47,457 nucleotides of DNA, from contig JAUWOP010000005.1 of assembly GCA_030612045.1 (NCBI GenBank), positions 1-47,457 on the forward strand, given 5' to 3'. The notes below the pieces were generated by a model. The model ran no database searches, was not told the origin of the DNA, and saw only the letters and a list, made by a program, of their open reading frames with translations. The translations under genes and the position numbers were made by a program. Below, piece by piece: positions 26,537-35,474 of the stretch; position 1 is the first letter of the stretch, and every line of letters begins with the position of its first letter. This stretch comes from Chloroflexota bacterium. Lineage in GTDB: Bacteria; Chloroflexota; Dehalococcoidia; UBA2247; JAUWOP01.

Positions 26537-27706
26537 ATGCAATTCTCTAAGCGTATTGAAAAACTACCCCCATATCTCTTCGTGGAGATTTCACGAAAAA
26601 TTGCTGAAAAAAGGGCTAAGGGAGAAGATATAGTCAGTTTCGCTATAGGTGACCCTGATATGCCTACTCCACCTCATATCATTGAGCAACTATGCCGGGC
26701 AGCCCATGATTCAACAAATCATAGATACCCTGAGACTGAGGGGCTTATTGAATTCCGTCAGGCTATAGCTGAATGGTATAAAGGGCGCTTTAACCTCGAG
26801 TTGGATCCTGATAAGGAGATATTACCTCTCATTGGCTCAAAGGAAGGTATAGGACATATTGCCCTGTGCCTCATAGACCCAGGTGATATCGGTCTTGTAC
26901 CTGACCCTGCCTACCCTGTATATGCAGTGAGCACTCTGCTTGCCGGCGGTGTCCCCTACTACCTCCCCTTAACTGAAGAACAGGACTTTCTACCTGCTCT
27001 GGAGCAAATTCCCTCTGAGGTAGCCCAGCAGGCTAAGGTTTTGTGGATAAACTATCCTAATAATCCTACCGCTGCTGTAGCAGGATTAGATTTTTTTGAG
27101 AGGGTGGTTGCCTTTGCCAAGAAGCATGACATTGCAGTGTGTCATGATGCACCCTATACTGAGATTGCTTTTGATGGCTATCGTCCTGTCAGTTTCTTAC
27201 AGGCACAGGGAGCTAGAGAAGTGGGGGTGGAGTTTCATTCACTCTCCAAAAGTTATAATATGACAGGATGGCGAGTGGGAATGATGGTGGGCAATGCAGC
27301 GATGGTGAATGCCCTCATGCGTGTTAAGTCGAACTTGGACTCAGGGATACCCCAGGCGATTCAACAGGCTGCTATAGTAGCGCTTCAATCCTCTCAGGAG
27401 TGTATTCAAGAGCACAACGCAATATATCAACAAAGGCGTGACCGTATTCTCGAGGTACTCTCCAGGATAGGCTTGAAGGTGATTCCACCACAGGCAAGCC
27501 TATATTTGTGGGTAAAGGTCCCTCCTGGACACACTTCGACAACATTTGCCACTCTGCTGTTGGAGGAGGCAGGGGTAGTAGTCACTCCAGGTATAGGGTA
27601 TGGTAAGCATGGGGAGGGCTATATCAGGTTGTCTCTTACCCTTCCTGATGACCGCATGGAGTTGGGATTGGAACGTCTGCTGAATTGCACTAGTATTCAA
27701 GTCTAA
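26537..27706 (+). CDS. dapL: LL-diaminopimelate aminotransferase
   Basis: The 389-residue fold-type I PLP enzyme starts SKRIEKLPPYLFVEI and has IGDPDMPTP, the Asn of NYPNNPT, the Asp/Tyr of HDAPYTEIAFD, and the PLP lysine in SLSKSYNMTGWRVG. The extended GDPD/NYPNNPTA pattern and the position after dapF fit DapL, which converts tetrahydrodipicolinate directly to LL-DAP. Other class I aminotransferases (aspartate, alanine) are possible but less likely. AGGGTTAGGAAAA precedes ATG. Confidence 0.88.
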   Translation: MQFSKRIEKLPPYLFVEISRKIAEKRAKGEDIVSFAIGDPDMPTPPHIIEQLCRAAHDSTNHRYPETEGLIEFRQAIAEWYKGRFNLELDPDKEILPLIGSKEGIGHIALCLIDPGDIGLVPDPAYPVYAVSTLLAGGVPYYLPLTEEQDFLPALEQIPSEVAQQAKVLWINYPNNPTAAVAGLDFFERVVAFAKKHDIAVCHDAPYTEIAFDGYRPVSFLQAQGAREVGVEFHSLSKSYNMTGWRVGMMVGNAAMVNALMRVKSNLDSGIPQAIQQAAIVALQSSQECIQEHNAIYQQRRDRILEVLSRIGLKVIPPQASLYLWVKVPPGHTSTTFATLLLEEAGVVVTPGIGYGKHGEGYIRLSLTLPDDRMELGLERLLNCTSIQV

Positions 27707-27728
27707 GGTTGACTAAAATTAGTCAACC
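27707..27728 (+). terminator. Perfect palindrome directly after dapL
   Basis: GGTTGACTAA-AA-TTAGTCAACC begins at the base following the dapL stop. It can fold as a strong hairpin but lacks a T tract, so it may be a transcript-end stabiliser or a binding site rather than an intrinsic terminator. Confidence 0.35.
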
Positions 27729-27757
27729 TACCCCAAACAGGGAGATAACATCAGAGA

Positions 27758-27780
27758 TAGTGTAAGTATTGCAAAAAAGG
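27758..27780 (+). repeat. Short dispersed repeat upstream of hflX
   Basis: TAGTGTAAGTATTGCAAAAAAGG, 17 bases before the GTG start; its purine tail AAAAAAGG could serve as a distant ribosome-binding site. The hflX frame stays open through it, reading SVSIAKK. Confidence 0.5.
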
Positions 27781-27797
27781 TAGAAAATCAGTCCCCT

Positions 27798-28934
27798 GTG
27801 GAACGAGCTTTACTTGTTGGAGTGGGCTTGAAGGGAACAAAGAACCGCTGGAGCATCGAGAGCTCCATCAACGAGTTGGTGCAATTGGCTCACACTGCTG
27901 GAGCTGAGGTGGTGGGTCAGATAATCCAGCAATTGGAAAGACCTGCTGTCGCCTACTATGTAGGGTCAGGTAAGCTCAAAGAGCTGGTAGCTCTCAGAGA
28001 CCAGCTTGAGTATGAGGTGGTCATCTTTGATGACGAACTTTCTCCCCGGCAGCAGCAAAATCTGGAAAATGCCCTTCAGGTAAAGATTGTTGACCGCACT
28101 ACCCTAATTTTGGACATCTTCGCCTGCCATGCTCATACCAAGGAGGGACAGTTACAGGTGGAGCTGGCACAGCACCAGTATCTCTTCTCCCATCTTCCAG
28201 GAAGGTGGACTCATCTGGAGAGATTGGGAGGTGGGATTGGTACCAGGGGACCTGGTGAGTCTCAGATAGAAACTGACAGACGACTGATACGCTACAGAAT
28301 TGGGCGGCTCAAGAGCCAAATCGAGGATGTACGGAAGCACCGTGCCCTCTATCGCAAGTCTCGTAAGAAGAGTGGGGTGCCAATTGTGGCATTGGTAGGC
28401 TACACTAATGCAGGGAAGAGTTCACTCCTCAATACCCTGAGCAATGCCGATGTGCTGGTAGAGGATAAGCTATTTGCCACGCTTGACCCAGTTACTCGTC
28501 GCTTAATGTTACCTGATGGGCAGCAGGTTCTGCTTACTGATACAGTAGGGTTTATTCGGAAGCTTCCTACTATAGTAGTGGCTGCCTTCAGAGCTACCCT
28601 GGAAGAACTCTCTGAGGCAAGTCTCCTGATTCATGTAGTGGATATTTCCCATAGAGAGGCTGCAGAGCAATATCAAGCGGTAGAAGACATATTGAATGAA
28701 CTTAATCTCGCTAATAAGCCACAGATTACTGTGCTAAATAAGGCTGACCTGCTGTTAGAAAAAGAGGAATTTGAAGACCACTCCTACCTGGAGCGGATTC
28801 TTGCACAATCCGGGTTTGGAGGACAAAATAGGCAGGGTATGGTAATACTTTCAGCACTAAAAGGGTGGGGATTAGAATCCCTGCTCCACGAAGTCATGAA
28901 GCAGCTATCATCGGATGATATCCTGGCAGTTTAA
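27798..28934 (+). CDS. hflX: Ribosome-associated GTPase HflX
   Basis: The 378-residue protein has the HflX N-domain (PAVAYYVGSGKLKEL, FDDELSPRQQQNLE, VDRTTLILDIF) and a GTPase domain (G1 GYTNAGKSSLLN, G3 DTVGFIRKLP, G4 NKAD). HflX splits stalled or hibernating 70S ribosomes. GTG 27798 is the start used; the frame is open upstream without a standard start codon, through the short repeat. It is preceded by dapL and followed 36 bases later by degV. Confidence 0.95.
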   Translation: MERALLVGVGLKGTKNRWSIESSINELVQLAHTAGAEVVGQIIQQLERPAVAYYVGSGKLKELVALRDQLEYEVVIFDDELSPRQQQNLENALQVKIVDRTTLILDIFACHAHTKEGQLQVELAQHQYLFSHLPGRWTHLERLGGGIGTRGPGESQIETDRRLIRYRIGRLKSQIEDVRKHRALYRKSRKKSGVPIVALVGYTNAGKSSLLNTLSNADVLVEDKLFATLDPVTRRLMLPDGQQVLLTDTVGFIRKLPTIVVAAFRATLEELSEASLLIHVVDISHREAAEQYQAVEDILNELNLANKPQITVLNKADLLLEKEEFEDHSYLERILAQSGFGGQNRQGMVILSALKGWGLESLLHEVMKQLSSDDILAV

Positions 28935-28935
28935 G

Positions 28936-28961
28936 AAGTATAAATATTACGAAACAGGAGG
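28936..28961 (+). repeat. Short dispersed repeat carrying the degV ribosome-binding site
   Basis: AGTATAAATATTACGAAACAGG runs into AGGAATATAGTT ATG. The repeat tail supplies AGGAGG 10 bases before the degV start. Confidence 0.5.
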
Positions 28962-28970
28962 AATATAGTT

Positions 28971-29846
28971 ATGCCCCAAGTGAGAATCGTTACTGATAGT
29001 AGTAGTTGCTTACCTGAAGATGTGTTGCAACAGAACGATATTCATTTTACCCCGCTGAATTTGGTCTTTGGTGATACAATCTATCGTGACCAGAAGGAAA
29101 TTAATACTGTGGAGTTCTGGAAGCTCTTCCATCAGGCAAGCGCAAGTGGGACAAAAGATAAGCTTCCCACTACCACTGCTGCTTCTGTCGGGGACTTTCG
29201 AGATATTTTCACTGACCTGAGCAAGACTACCGACAGCATAGTGTGTATTACTATCTCTTCAGGGCTGAGTGCTACATACGATTCAGCACTGCAGGCAAAA
29301 GAGCTAGCGCGGGATGAGCTACCAGGAGTGAATATTGAGATAGTAGATTCCCTCACTACTGGTGGGGCTCTGGGACTAATAGTACTTCGGGCGGCTCGAG
29401 CGGCAGCAGAGGGAAAGAGCCTGGAGGAGGTTACTACAGTAGCTAAGGAAATGGTCTTCCGGAGCCACTTTGTCGCTATGGTGGATACTCTCTACTATCT
29501 ATCTAGGCTAGGACGTGCTCCTAAAGTAGTTGCCTGGGCAGGGGATATATTGAAGATGAAACCCCTGATTGGAATATCCGGGGGGGAAGGGACCGTTCAG
29601 ACACGAGGAAGAGTAAGAACTGAGCCTAAAGCCATGATGCGCATGGTGGAGCTAATTGAGAAGCAGGTGGGAACTACTCCTGTGATAGCTATTGTTCATC
29701 ACACTTTGGATGTTGAAAAGGGAGAGAGGCTCAAGGGGATGTTCTGTTCCCGTGTTGACTGCCGTGAGGTTTACCTTACCGAGTTCACTCCTGTGATGTG
29801 TACCCATACCGGGCCTTTAATGGGTATATCATTCCAGACATTGTAG
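28971..29846 (+). CDS. DegV family fatty-acid-binding protein (FakB-like)
   Basis: The 291-residue protein starts VRIVTDSSSCLPEDVL and contains TTAASVGDFRDIF, ITISSGLSATYDSA and VDTLYYLSRLGRAPK, all DegV signatures; the Ser/Thr residues in these loops hold the carboxylate of a fatty acid. DegV/FakB proteins present fatty acids to the FakA kinase for phospholipid synthesis. No fakA is present here. ATG follows AGGAGG. Confidence 0.93.
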   Translation: MPQVRIVTDSSSCLPEDVLQQNDIHFTPLNLVFGDTIYRDQKEINTVEFWKLFHQASASGTKDKLPTTTAASVGDFRDIFTDLSKTTDSIVCITISSGLSATYDSALQAKELARDELPGVNIEIVDSLTTGGALGLIVLRAARAAAEGKSLEEVTTVAKEMVFRSHFVAMVDTLYYLSRLGRAPKVVAWAGDILKMKPLIGISGGEGTVQTRGRVRTEPKAMMRMVELIEKQVGTTPVIAIVHHTLDVEKGERLKGMFCSRVDCREVYLTEFTPVMCTHTGPLMGISFQTL

Positions 29847-29870
29847 AGAATATCCGGGGAGGAGATTAGT

Positions 29871-31064
29871 ATGGCTAAAGCGTTGGATGGTCTTAAGGTA
29901 TTAGATTTTACCAGAATGTATGCTGGTCCCTTTTGTACGATGTTGCTGGGTGAGTTAGGTGCTGAGGTTATCAAGGTTGAAATACCCGTTGGTGGAGATG
30001 CAGTAAGGACTACGCCTCCCCTCACAGAGGGAGGGGAAAGCCATATTTTTACTATATTAAATCGTGGCAAGAAAAGTATCACACTAAATCTAGGCTCTGA
30101 AAAGGGGTGCGAACTTGCTAGAGAGTTAGCCAAATGGGCAGATGTTGTGGTAGAGAACTTTACTCCTGGGGTAATGGATAGGCTTGGCTTGGGCTATGAG
30201 GAACTCAGGAAGGTTAACCCTCGGTTGATATTCGCTTCAATATCTGGATTTGGACACACAGGTCCCCGCAGCTCACAACCGGCATTCGACTTAGTTGCCC
30301 AGGCTATGGGAGGGTTAACAAGCGTTACTGGCTTTCCTCATGACCCTCCAACTAAGGCAGGACCAGCAATAGCAGACTTTAGCGGGGCTCTATACACCGT
30401 AATTTCTATTCTGGCTGCTTTACAATATAGATGGAAGACAGGCGAAGGGCAGATGGTCGATATTTCCTTGCAGGATTGCATATGGGCTCTTACTGCAATA
30501 GAACATCTTCCCTTCTATCTCTTGACAGGCAGAGCACCCCAGAGGCATGGTAATAGCCCTCCTGCACAGACTCCTTTTGGTATTTACCCAGCTAAGAATG
30601 GATATGTAGTAGTTGCCGTGGTTACAATTGGTCAGTGGGAAGGTTTTTTGAGAGTTGTTGGGAGAGAGGATTTAATTGGGGATGAGAGGTATTTTACTCA
30701 GGCACAGCGACTTAATTACAGGGATGAAATGGAGGCATTAGTAGAAGAGTGGACAAGAAAAAGAAGCGTAGAGGAGATATTGAATGAACTGGGTAATGCC
30801 TCTGTACCGTGTTCACCAGTTCCTGCCTTTGATGAAGTAGCTAATGACCCTCAGCTTGCATATCGGGGAATGACAACTGATGTTGAACAACTTATTTCGG
30901 GTAAGGTCAAAGTGCCGGGCTCCATTTTTAAGCTCTCCGAGACACCTGGGGATGCAAAGTCTCCCGCCCCCTTCTTGGGTCAGCATAATTACGAGGTATA
31001 CTCCAACCTGTTAGGGTATAGTGAACAGGAGATAGGAGAATTTGCTGATGCTGGGATAGTCTAG
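29871..31064 (+). CDS. CaiB/BaiF family CoA-transferase (class III)
   Basis: The 397-residue protein has the family start LKVLDFTRMYAGPFCTMLLGE, VVVENFTPGVMDRLGLGYEE, and the catalytic Asp in KAGPAIADFSGALY. Class III CoA-transferases move CoA between carboxylic acids through an aspartyl-CoA thioester. The substrate is not visible. It ends by overlapping, tail to tail, the ADP-forming CoA-synthetase alpha gene by four bases, so the locus handles organic-acid CoA esters on both strands. Confidence 0.94.
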   Translation: MAKALDGLKVLDFTRMYAGPFCTMLLGELGAEVIKVEIPVGGDAVRTTPPLTEGGESHIFTILNRGKKSITLNLGSEKGCELARELAKWADVVVENFTPGVMDRLGLGYEELRKVNPRLIFASISGFGHTGPRSSQPAFDLVAQAMGGLTSVTGFPHDPPTKAGPAIADFSGALYTVISILAALQYRWKTGEGQMVDISLQDCIWALTAIEHLPFYLLTGRAPQRHGNSPPAQTPFGIYPAKNGYVVVAVVTIGQWEGFLRVVGREDLIGDERYFTQAQRLNYRDEMEALVEEWTRKRSVEEILNELGNASVPCSPVPAFDEVANDPQLAYRGMTTDVEQLISGKVKVPGSIFKLSETPGDAKSPAPFLGQHNYEVYSNLLGYSEQEIGEFADAGIV

Positions 31065-32479
31065 AGAGTTCCTGTCCCTTGTCTGTTATGTATATAGTTT
31101 GCGTAGCGGCATACTGCGCCTAGAGCGTTAATAGCTCTCTCCATGGAAGGGAAGGTGGGAATCCCGCTTTGCTCAAGGGCTCGATTTACCTCTCTAACGC
31201 GGTCATCCCTTCCTACCGTCCAGGCAGTCATTGGTTTCCCTTCTTGTCTCACGAATCTACCCATTATCTCATAGCCTGAAACCACAAGTACGGAGCCCGA
31301 CGCTGTTTCATTCAAGGCAGGAATCATCATTGCCAGGGCATCCACATTAGGGTCGGAGGCAACTGCCTTGACAGCCCTCTGGTATGCCTCACTCATTCCG
31401 CATACAGGTGCTGCTGCACCCAAATCTACGGGATTTGATATCCTTACCCATGGAGGATTAATCTCCTTAATGGGGTACAGGGTTTCCTCTGCAAGGTTAC
31501 TCACCTTCAGCCCACAGGATTGGCAGGCATCTACCCCCCATACTCCAGCACCTCCACTTGCGCTAATTACCCCTACTCTATCTCCTTGTGGAAGAGGGAG
31601 GAAGGCGAAGGCTTTAGCAAAATCAATAAGTTCTTCAAGGTCTTTAACTCTGATTATTCCTGCTTGTTTGAGAGCAGCATCACATATTACTTCATCTCCA
31701 GCTAGTGAGCCAGTATGGGATGCCGCTGCTTTAGCCCCTGCCTCGCTTCTCCCTGTTTTTAACATAAGGATTGGTTTATGCTGGGAGACTTTCCTGGCAA
31801 TCTCGATAAGCCTCCTGCCATTCTTAATTTCTTCAGTATGGATAGCAATGACCTTAGTATCAGAGTCCTCATCCAGGTATTCTATAACCTCAACATCACT
31901 AACATCTGCCTTATTTCCCAGGTCTATGGACTTACTCACCCCGATGTTACATGCGGAGGATATCCATTCCAGGATGACAGCACAGGTTTGCCCTGTTTGT
32001 GCTACTAAAGACACTGTGCCTTTCTTTATTGTGGGGAAGGGAACAAACGAGACGATAAGATTTCGGGATGGATTAATGGGACCGATTACATTGGGACCCA
32101 TAATTCTTATCCCTAAGTGCCTTGCCTTAGCTACCAGATTCTCCTCCAGGATTTTGCCCTCTTCCCCCGCTTCAGAGAACCCACCGGACATGATTATCAG
32201 TCCCTTGATTCCTTTAGCAGCACAGTTCTCCACTACCTTTGTAGTCTCTTCAGATGCAACCAGCGAAACTCCCAGGTCTACTCTGCCCGGGATATCCCGG
32301 ACAGTTGGATAGGCTTTCCATCCCAGGATTTCATTTGCAGTGGGATTTACGGGGTAGATTGTTCCCTCGAATCCCCCCTGTATTAGATTGTCCACTACAG
32401 CATAACCTGGACGGTCACTCTTCTGGGAGGCTCCTATCACAGCGATACTTTCAGGCTCAAAGAAGCATCTCATATCCAT
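31061..32479 (-). CDS. acdA: ADP-forming acyl/acetyl-CoA synthetase, alpha subunit
   Basis: The 472-residue protein has a CoA-binding Rossmann domain (ESIAVIGASQKSDRPGYAVV, GTIYPVNPTANEILG), two flavodoxin-like succinyl-CoA-ligase domains, and the phosphohistidine loop KAAASHTGSLAGDE near residue 255. It makes ATP from acyl-CoA with its ATP-grasp partner, which is encoded separately at 37,898. Substrate range (acetate, branched acids, aromatics) is unknown. The radical SAM gene lies 11 bases upstream on the same strand. Confidence 0.92.
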   Translation of the reverse strand: MDMRCFFEPESIAVIGASQKSDRPGYAVVDNLIQGGFEGTIYPVNPTANEILGWKAYPTVRDIPGRVDLGVSLVASEETTKVVENCAAKGIKGLIIMSGGFSEAGEEGKILEENLVAKARHLGIRIMGPNVIGPINPSRNLIVSFVPFPTIKKGTVSLVAQTGQTCAVILEWISSACNIGVSKSIDLGNKADVSDVEVIEYLDEDSDTKVIAIHTEEIKNGRRLIEIARKVSQHKPILMLKTGRSEAGAKAAASHTGSLAGDEVICDAALKQAGIIRVKDLEELIDFAKAFAFLPLPQGDRVGVISASGGAGVWGVDACQSCGLKVSNLAEETLYPIKEINPPWVRISNPVDLGAAAPVCGMSEAYQRAVKAVASDPNVDALAMMIPALNETASGSVLVVSGYEIMGRFVRQEGKPMTAWTVGRDDRVREVNRALEQSGIPTFPSMERAINALGAVCRYANYIHNRQGTGTL

Positions 32480-32490
32480 CTCTTTACCCC

Positions 32491-33693
32491 TCAGATAAAA
32501 TCCTGCCTGATGCGAGCAGTTACTATCTCTATATCATTGCCGGAAGATTCCACTCGCTTCCGCATCTGCTCTACTCGGGTATACTTTCCGACATCCTTCA
32601 TATCCTCTAAGGATTGATAATGCCCTGTTCTTCTACCTAGCTGGAAGTTGAGTCTTTCTTCGGGTGAGAGTGCCAGGTAGTAATCTATTACCCCTAACAT
32701 ATTTGCCTTATCATCGGGGAGATTGCCCTCTACTTCGGGAATAAGGTTAAGAATGTGGTCACTTTTTACCTCACTGTGGCACTCCAGTGCCTCAATAAAC
32801 ATCCGTATCTCTTCTACCATCTCATCTTCAGTTAGTGGAATAAACTCCCCCCGCTGTACCTTCTCCCAGAGGGGTGTCCCATTACGTGCTGCCAAACTCC
32901 TGAGACGGATGAAATCGGGGTCTATCTGATTAAGTACCCTGGCGGTTTCCAGAGCGTGTTCTTGGGACATTACCTTGCCACCCAGACCAGGCATGACATA
33001 CTCGGAAAGAGAAATGCCTGATTCAACCACTTTCCTGCCGCCATTGATATGGTCAGCAGCAGTGACACCTTTCTGTATAGATTGCAGCACCATATCACTA
33101 CCACTCTCTAATCCAGTATGCAAACGAGATAGACCCACCTCGTGAAGCTCTCTCAGTTCCTCCAGGCTCTTCTTGGCGGCTGTTTTTGACCTCGCGTAGG
33201 AGGTTATCCTGGTAATGGAAGGGAGGGTCTGCTTCAGATGCTTTATTACCTCGATGAGCTCAGGAGTTCGCACTATCAATGTATTGGCATCCTGGAGGAA
33301 GGCAGTTTCTGCACCAAAATAGAGCCAGAGCGCCACATTCTGTACACTGGAGTTATAGTGAATCGTCTGAATTACCGCTCCAGCTACATCCCTGGTTCTA
33401 CCACCGTAGCCCATCTTCCAGGCAAGCTCCTCTATTACCTCACTGATAGCCTTCACCGTGTTGATATCCTGCTTTATCTCCTCGACCTCTCGAAGCTGGA
33501 ACTTCTGCCCCTTATATGCTGGGCAGAAGTCACATCTGTTCCAAGGACAGTTTCGTGTTACTCTAAGGAGGAGAGAATATGCCTCACTAGGTGGTCTTAT
33601 AGGACCTACCTCAAAGGAGTAGCGACTGAGCTTATCCAGTTCTGCGGATATGGTAGCATCAAGCTGCGGGTAATTCATCTCTGTTTCTCTCAC
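32491..33693 (-). CDS. Radical SAM protein of unknown substrate
   Basis: The 400-residue protein carries VTRNCPWNRCDFCPAYKG near residue 50, a C-x4-C-x2-C spacing used by a subset of radical SAM enzymes to bind the 4Fe-4S cluster, and later RLHTGLESGSD and MPGLGGK, typical of the barrel. The C-terminus resembles the Elp3/HemN-related group in having RLRSLAARNGTPLWE. No auxiliary cysteine cluster is visible. Its tight spacing with acdA suggests co-transcription but does not reveal the function. Confidence 0.88.
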   Translation of the reverse strand: MRETEMNYPQLDATISAELDKLSRYSFEVGPIRPPSEAYSLLLRVTRNCPWNRCDFCPAYKGQKFQLREVEEIKQDINTVKAISEVIEELAWKMGYGGRTRDVAGAVIQTIHYNSSVQNVALWLYFGAETAFLQDANTLIVRTPELIEVIKHLKQTLPSITRITSYARSKTAAKKSLEELRELHEVGLSRLHTGLESGSDMVLQSIQKGVTAADHINGGRKVVESGISLSEYVMPGLGGKVMSQEHALETARVLNQIDPDFIRLRSLAARNGTPLWEKVQRGEFIPLTEDEMVEEIRMFIEALECHSEVKSDHILNLIPEVEGNLPDDKANMLGVIDYYLALSPEERLNFQLGRRTGHYQSLEDMKDVGKYTRVEQMRKRVESSGNDIEIVTARIRQDFI

Positions 33694-33710
33694 TTTTAGT
33701 TAAACACAAC

Positions 33711-33831
33711 ATAACTACTCAGCCCCTTTTGTGTCACCCTGATCCCTTCACTATGTCATTTCGAACGTAGCGAGAAATCTTAATCGGTCGCCGAAGTGCT
33801 CTCTCAGAATGACATTAGGGTGAGTAGTTAC
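33711..33831 (+). mobile_element. IS66-type miniature element, 121 bp
   Basis: The ends are ATAACTACTCAGCC (33711-33724) and GGGTGAGTAGTTAC (33818-33831). The flanks are a perfect 8-bp direct repeat, AACACAAC (33703-33710 and 33832-33839). The interior holds a GTCATTTCGAACGTAGCGAG / GAATGACATT palindrome. I see nothing convincing in the remaining bases up to 34,044. Confidence 0.85.
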
Positions 33832-34044
33832 AACACAACTTCCTTTTGCGCCTTAAGTATAGGGGGAGTGAGAGCGTAATGCAATACTTGCAAGGAGCAT
33901 AGCGATGAAGCAATCCCGGTAGAGAGTGGAGAATATTGCTTTACTCCACTCACAATAACATAAGAGCTGGTGAACAGCTGCAACTCCAGGCATCGGTTCC
34001 TCTACAAATTAGCTCAACACCTATAGTTAACAGCACAAGATTAT

Positions 34045-35340
34045 TTAGGTCTCTATCTCCTTTAGCCATTGCTGCATTAGACTCTCTTCTTCTTCCATGG
34101 TGCTTACCCTCTGGTCTAGCTTTGCCTCCAGGAGATTCCGCAGCAGATTACCCAGATGGGGACCCGCAGGTACACCCATTTGCTGCAGGTCTACCCCATT
34201 CAGGGATGTGGTGATAAAGCGCAGTTCATCCAGATATAGCTGAAGGTAGCCGCGCACTAGAGCAGATTCATGAGCGAGGGCACAGGCGCGAACTGCATGG
34301 AGGGAGTAATTTTTAAGTAGAAGGTATATCCTGCTAGGCAGGATGTCAGGATAATCCAGCTCACCAAGCCTATGTTTCAGCTCCAGCATATCCTCTATTG
34401 CTCCAGCTTTTGCGCTCGGCAGATTTAACCGAATAATAAACTCATCCCCTTCCTTCGGGGTAAAATGATAGGTTATGAGGGCAAAAGATAACACTAATGA
34501 GATGGAAGGTATCTGGGAACGAGCCTGTTTCAATCGTTCTATCATCTGGGTATTATTACTGAGGGCAGGGTATATTCTACCAAGTACTCCTAGCTCATCA
34601 GCACGGCACAACACCTTCTCAGGCTCTTTTTCCTTCAGGACCAGCTCTACTTCATGCCGTATTCTGTCACCACTCAGTGGTTTTAACATTGAGGCATCAC
34701 AGCATAGCAATTTTTTCGTATCTGGCTCAAGCTGGAAACCCAGCCTTTGTTCGTAGCGAAGGGCACGCAGGATTCGGGTAGCATCATCAACAAAGCTATT
34801 ACGATGTAGAATGCGGATGAGGTGATTCTCCAGGTCATCCCTACCATTATGGAGGTCAATCAGTTCACCAAAACTGTCTGGATTAAGTTGAATTGCCATA
34901 GTGTTGATAGTAAAATCACGCCGAGAGAGGTCCTCTTCGATAGAACTGGGACGGATATTAGGTAAAGCCCCAGGGTAAGGGTAGGTCTCAGTGCGTGCAG
35001 TGGCGATATCAAGACTCACCTCAGGGGTGCGAAGTTTAGCAGTGCCGAACCGTGGATGTACTACTGCTTTCCCGCCTGTCTTCTGCGCCAGCAGGTTTGC
35101 CAGTAAGGGAGCATCCCCTTCGACTACAATATCAATATCCAGGTTAGCCCTTCCCAAGAGTAAGTCTCTCACGGTGCCGCCTACCAGGTAAAGCTTCTCT
35201 CCCCTCTCCTGAGCTATCTCACCTGCCATCCGAATAATCTTCAATAGTGCAGTGGGTAAATGCTGCTCTAATTGTAAACCCAGGTTTTCTGTCATCATCA
35301 TATCCTGTACAATCGTTATTTTAATATCCTTCAATCTCAA
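34045..35340 (-). CDS. tRNA nucleotidyltransferase / poly(A) polymerase family
   Basis: The 431-residue class II nucleotidyltransferase has LYLVGGTVRDLLLGR, the catalytic NLDIDIVVEGDA, and RRDFTINTMAIQL with RDDL and IRILH...DDATRILRALRYEQR. It adds CCA, or part of it, to tRNA 3' ends; the lack of an HD domain cannot settle CCA versus A-adding activity. The start at 35340 gives an N-terminal extension; a Met at about residue 14-16 (MMMTENLG) is an alternative start. Confidence 0.9.
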   Translation of the reverse strand: MRLKDIKITIVQDMMMTENLGLQLEQHLPTALLKIIRMAGEIAQERGEKLYLVGGTVRDLLLGRANLDIDIVVEGDAPLLANLLAQKTGGKAVVHPRFGTAKLRTPEVSLDIATARTETYPYPGALPNIRPSSIEEDLSRRDFTINTMAIQLNPDSFGELIDLHNGRDDLENHLIRILHRNSFVDDATRILRALRYEQRLGFQLEPDTKKLLCCDASMLKPLSGDRIRHEVELVLKEKEPEKVLCRADELGVLGRIYPALSNNTQMIERLKQARSQIPSISLVLSFALITYHFTPKEGDEFIIRLNLPSAKAGAIEDMLELKHRLGELDYPDILPSRIYLLLKNYSLHAVRACALAHESALVRGYLQLYLDELRFITTSLNGVDLQQMGVPAGPHLGNLLRNLLEAKLDQRVSTMEEEESLMQQWLKEIET

Positions 35341-35474
35341 TTTAATAATGTCATCACTATGCTACCACACTCAGTTTAGCAGTGCATTCTGATGCCCTAG
35401 TGAAACTTCCCTCTATGAAGTCTACAATCTTGGTGAAGTAGATGCAAGAGGCTCTATGACAATTAGGATGAGGA

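Noticed and set aside
31368-32312. 314-residue open frame on the + strand
   Set aside because: It is the antisense shadow of the ADP-forming CoA-synthetase alpha gene, whose motifs are complete.
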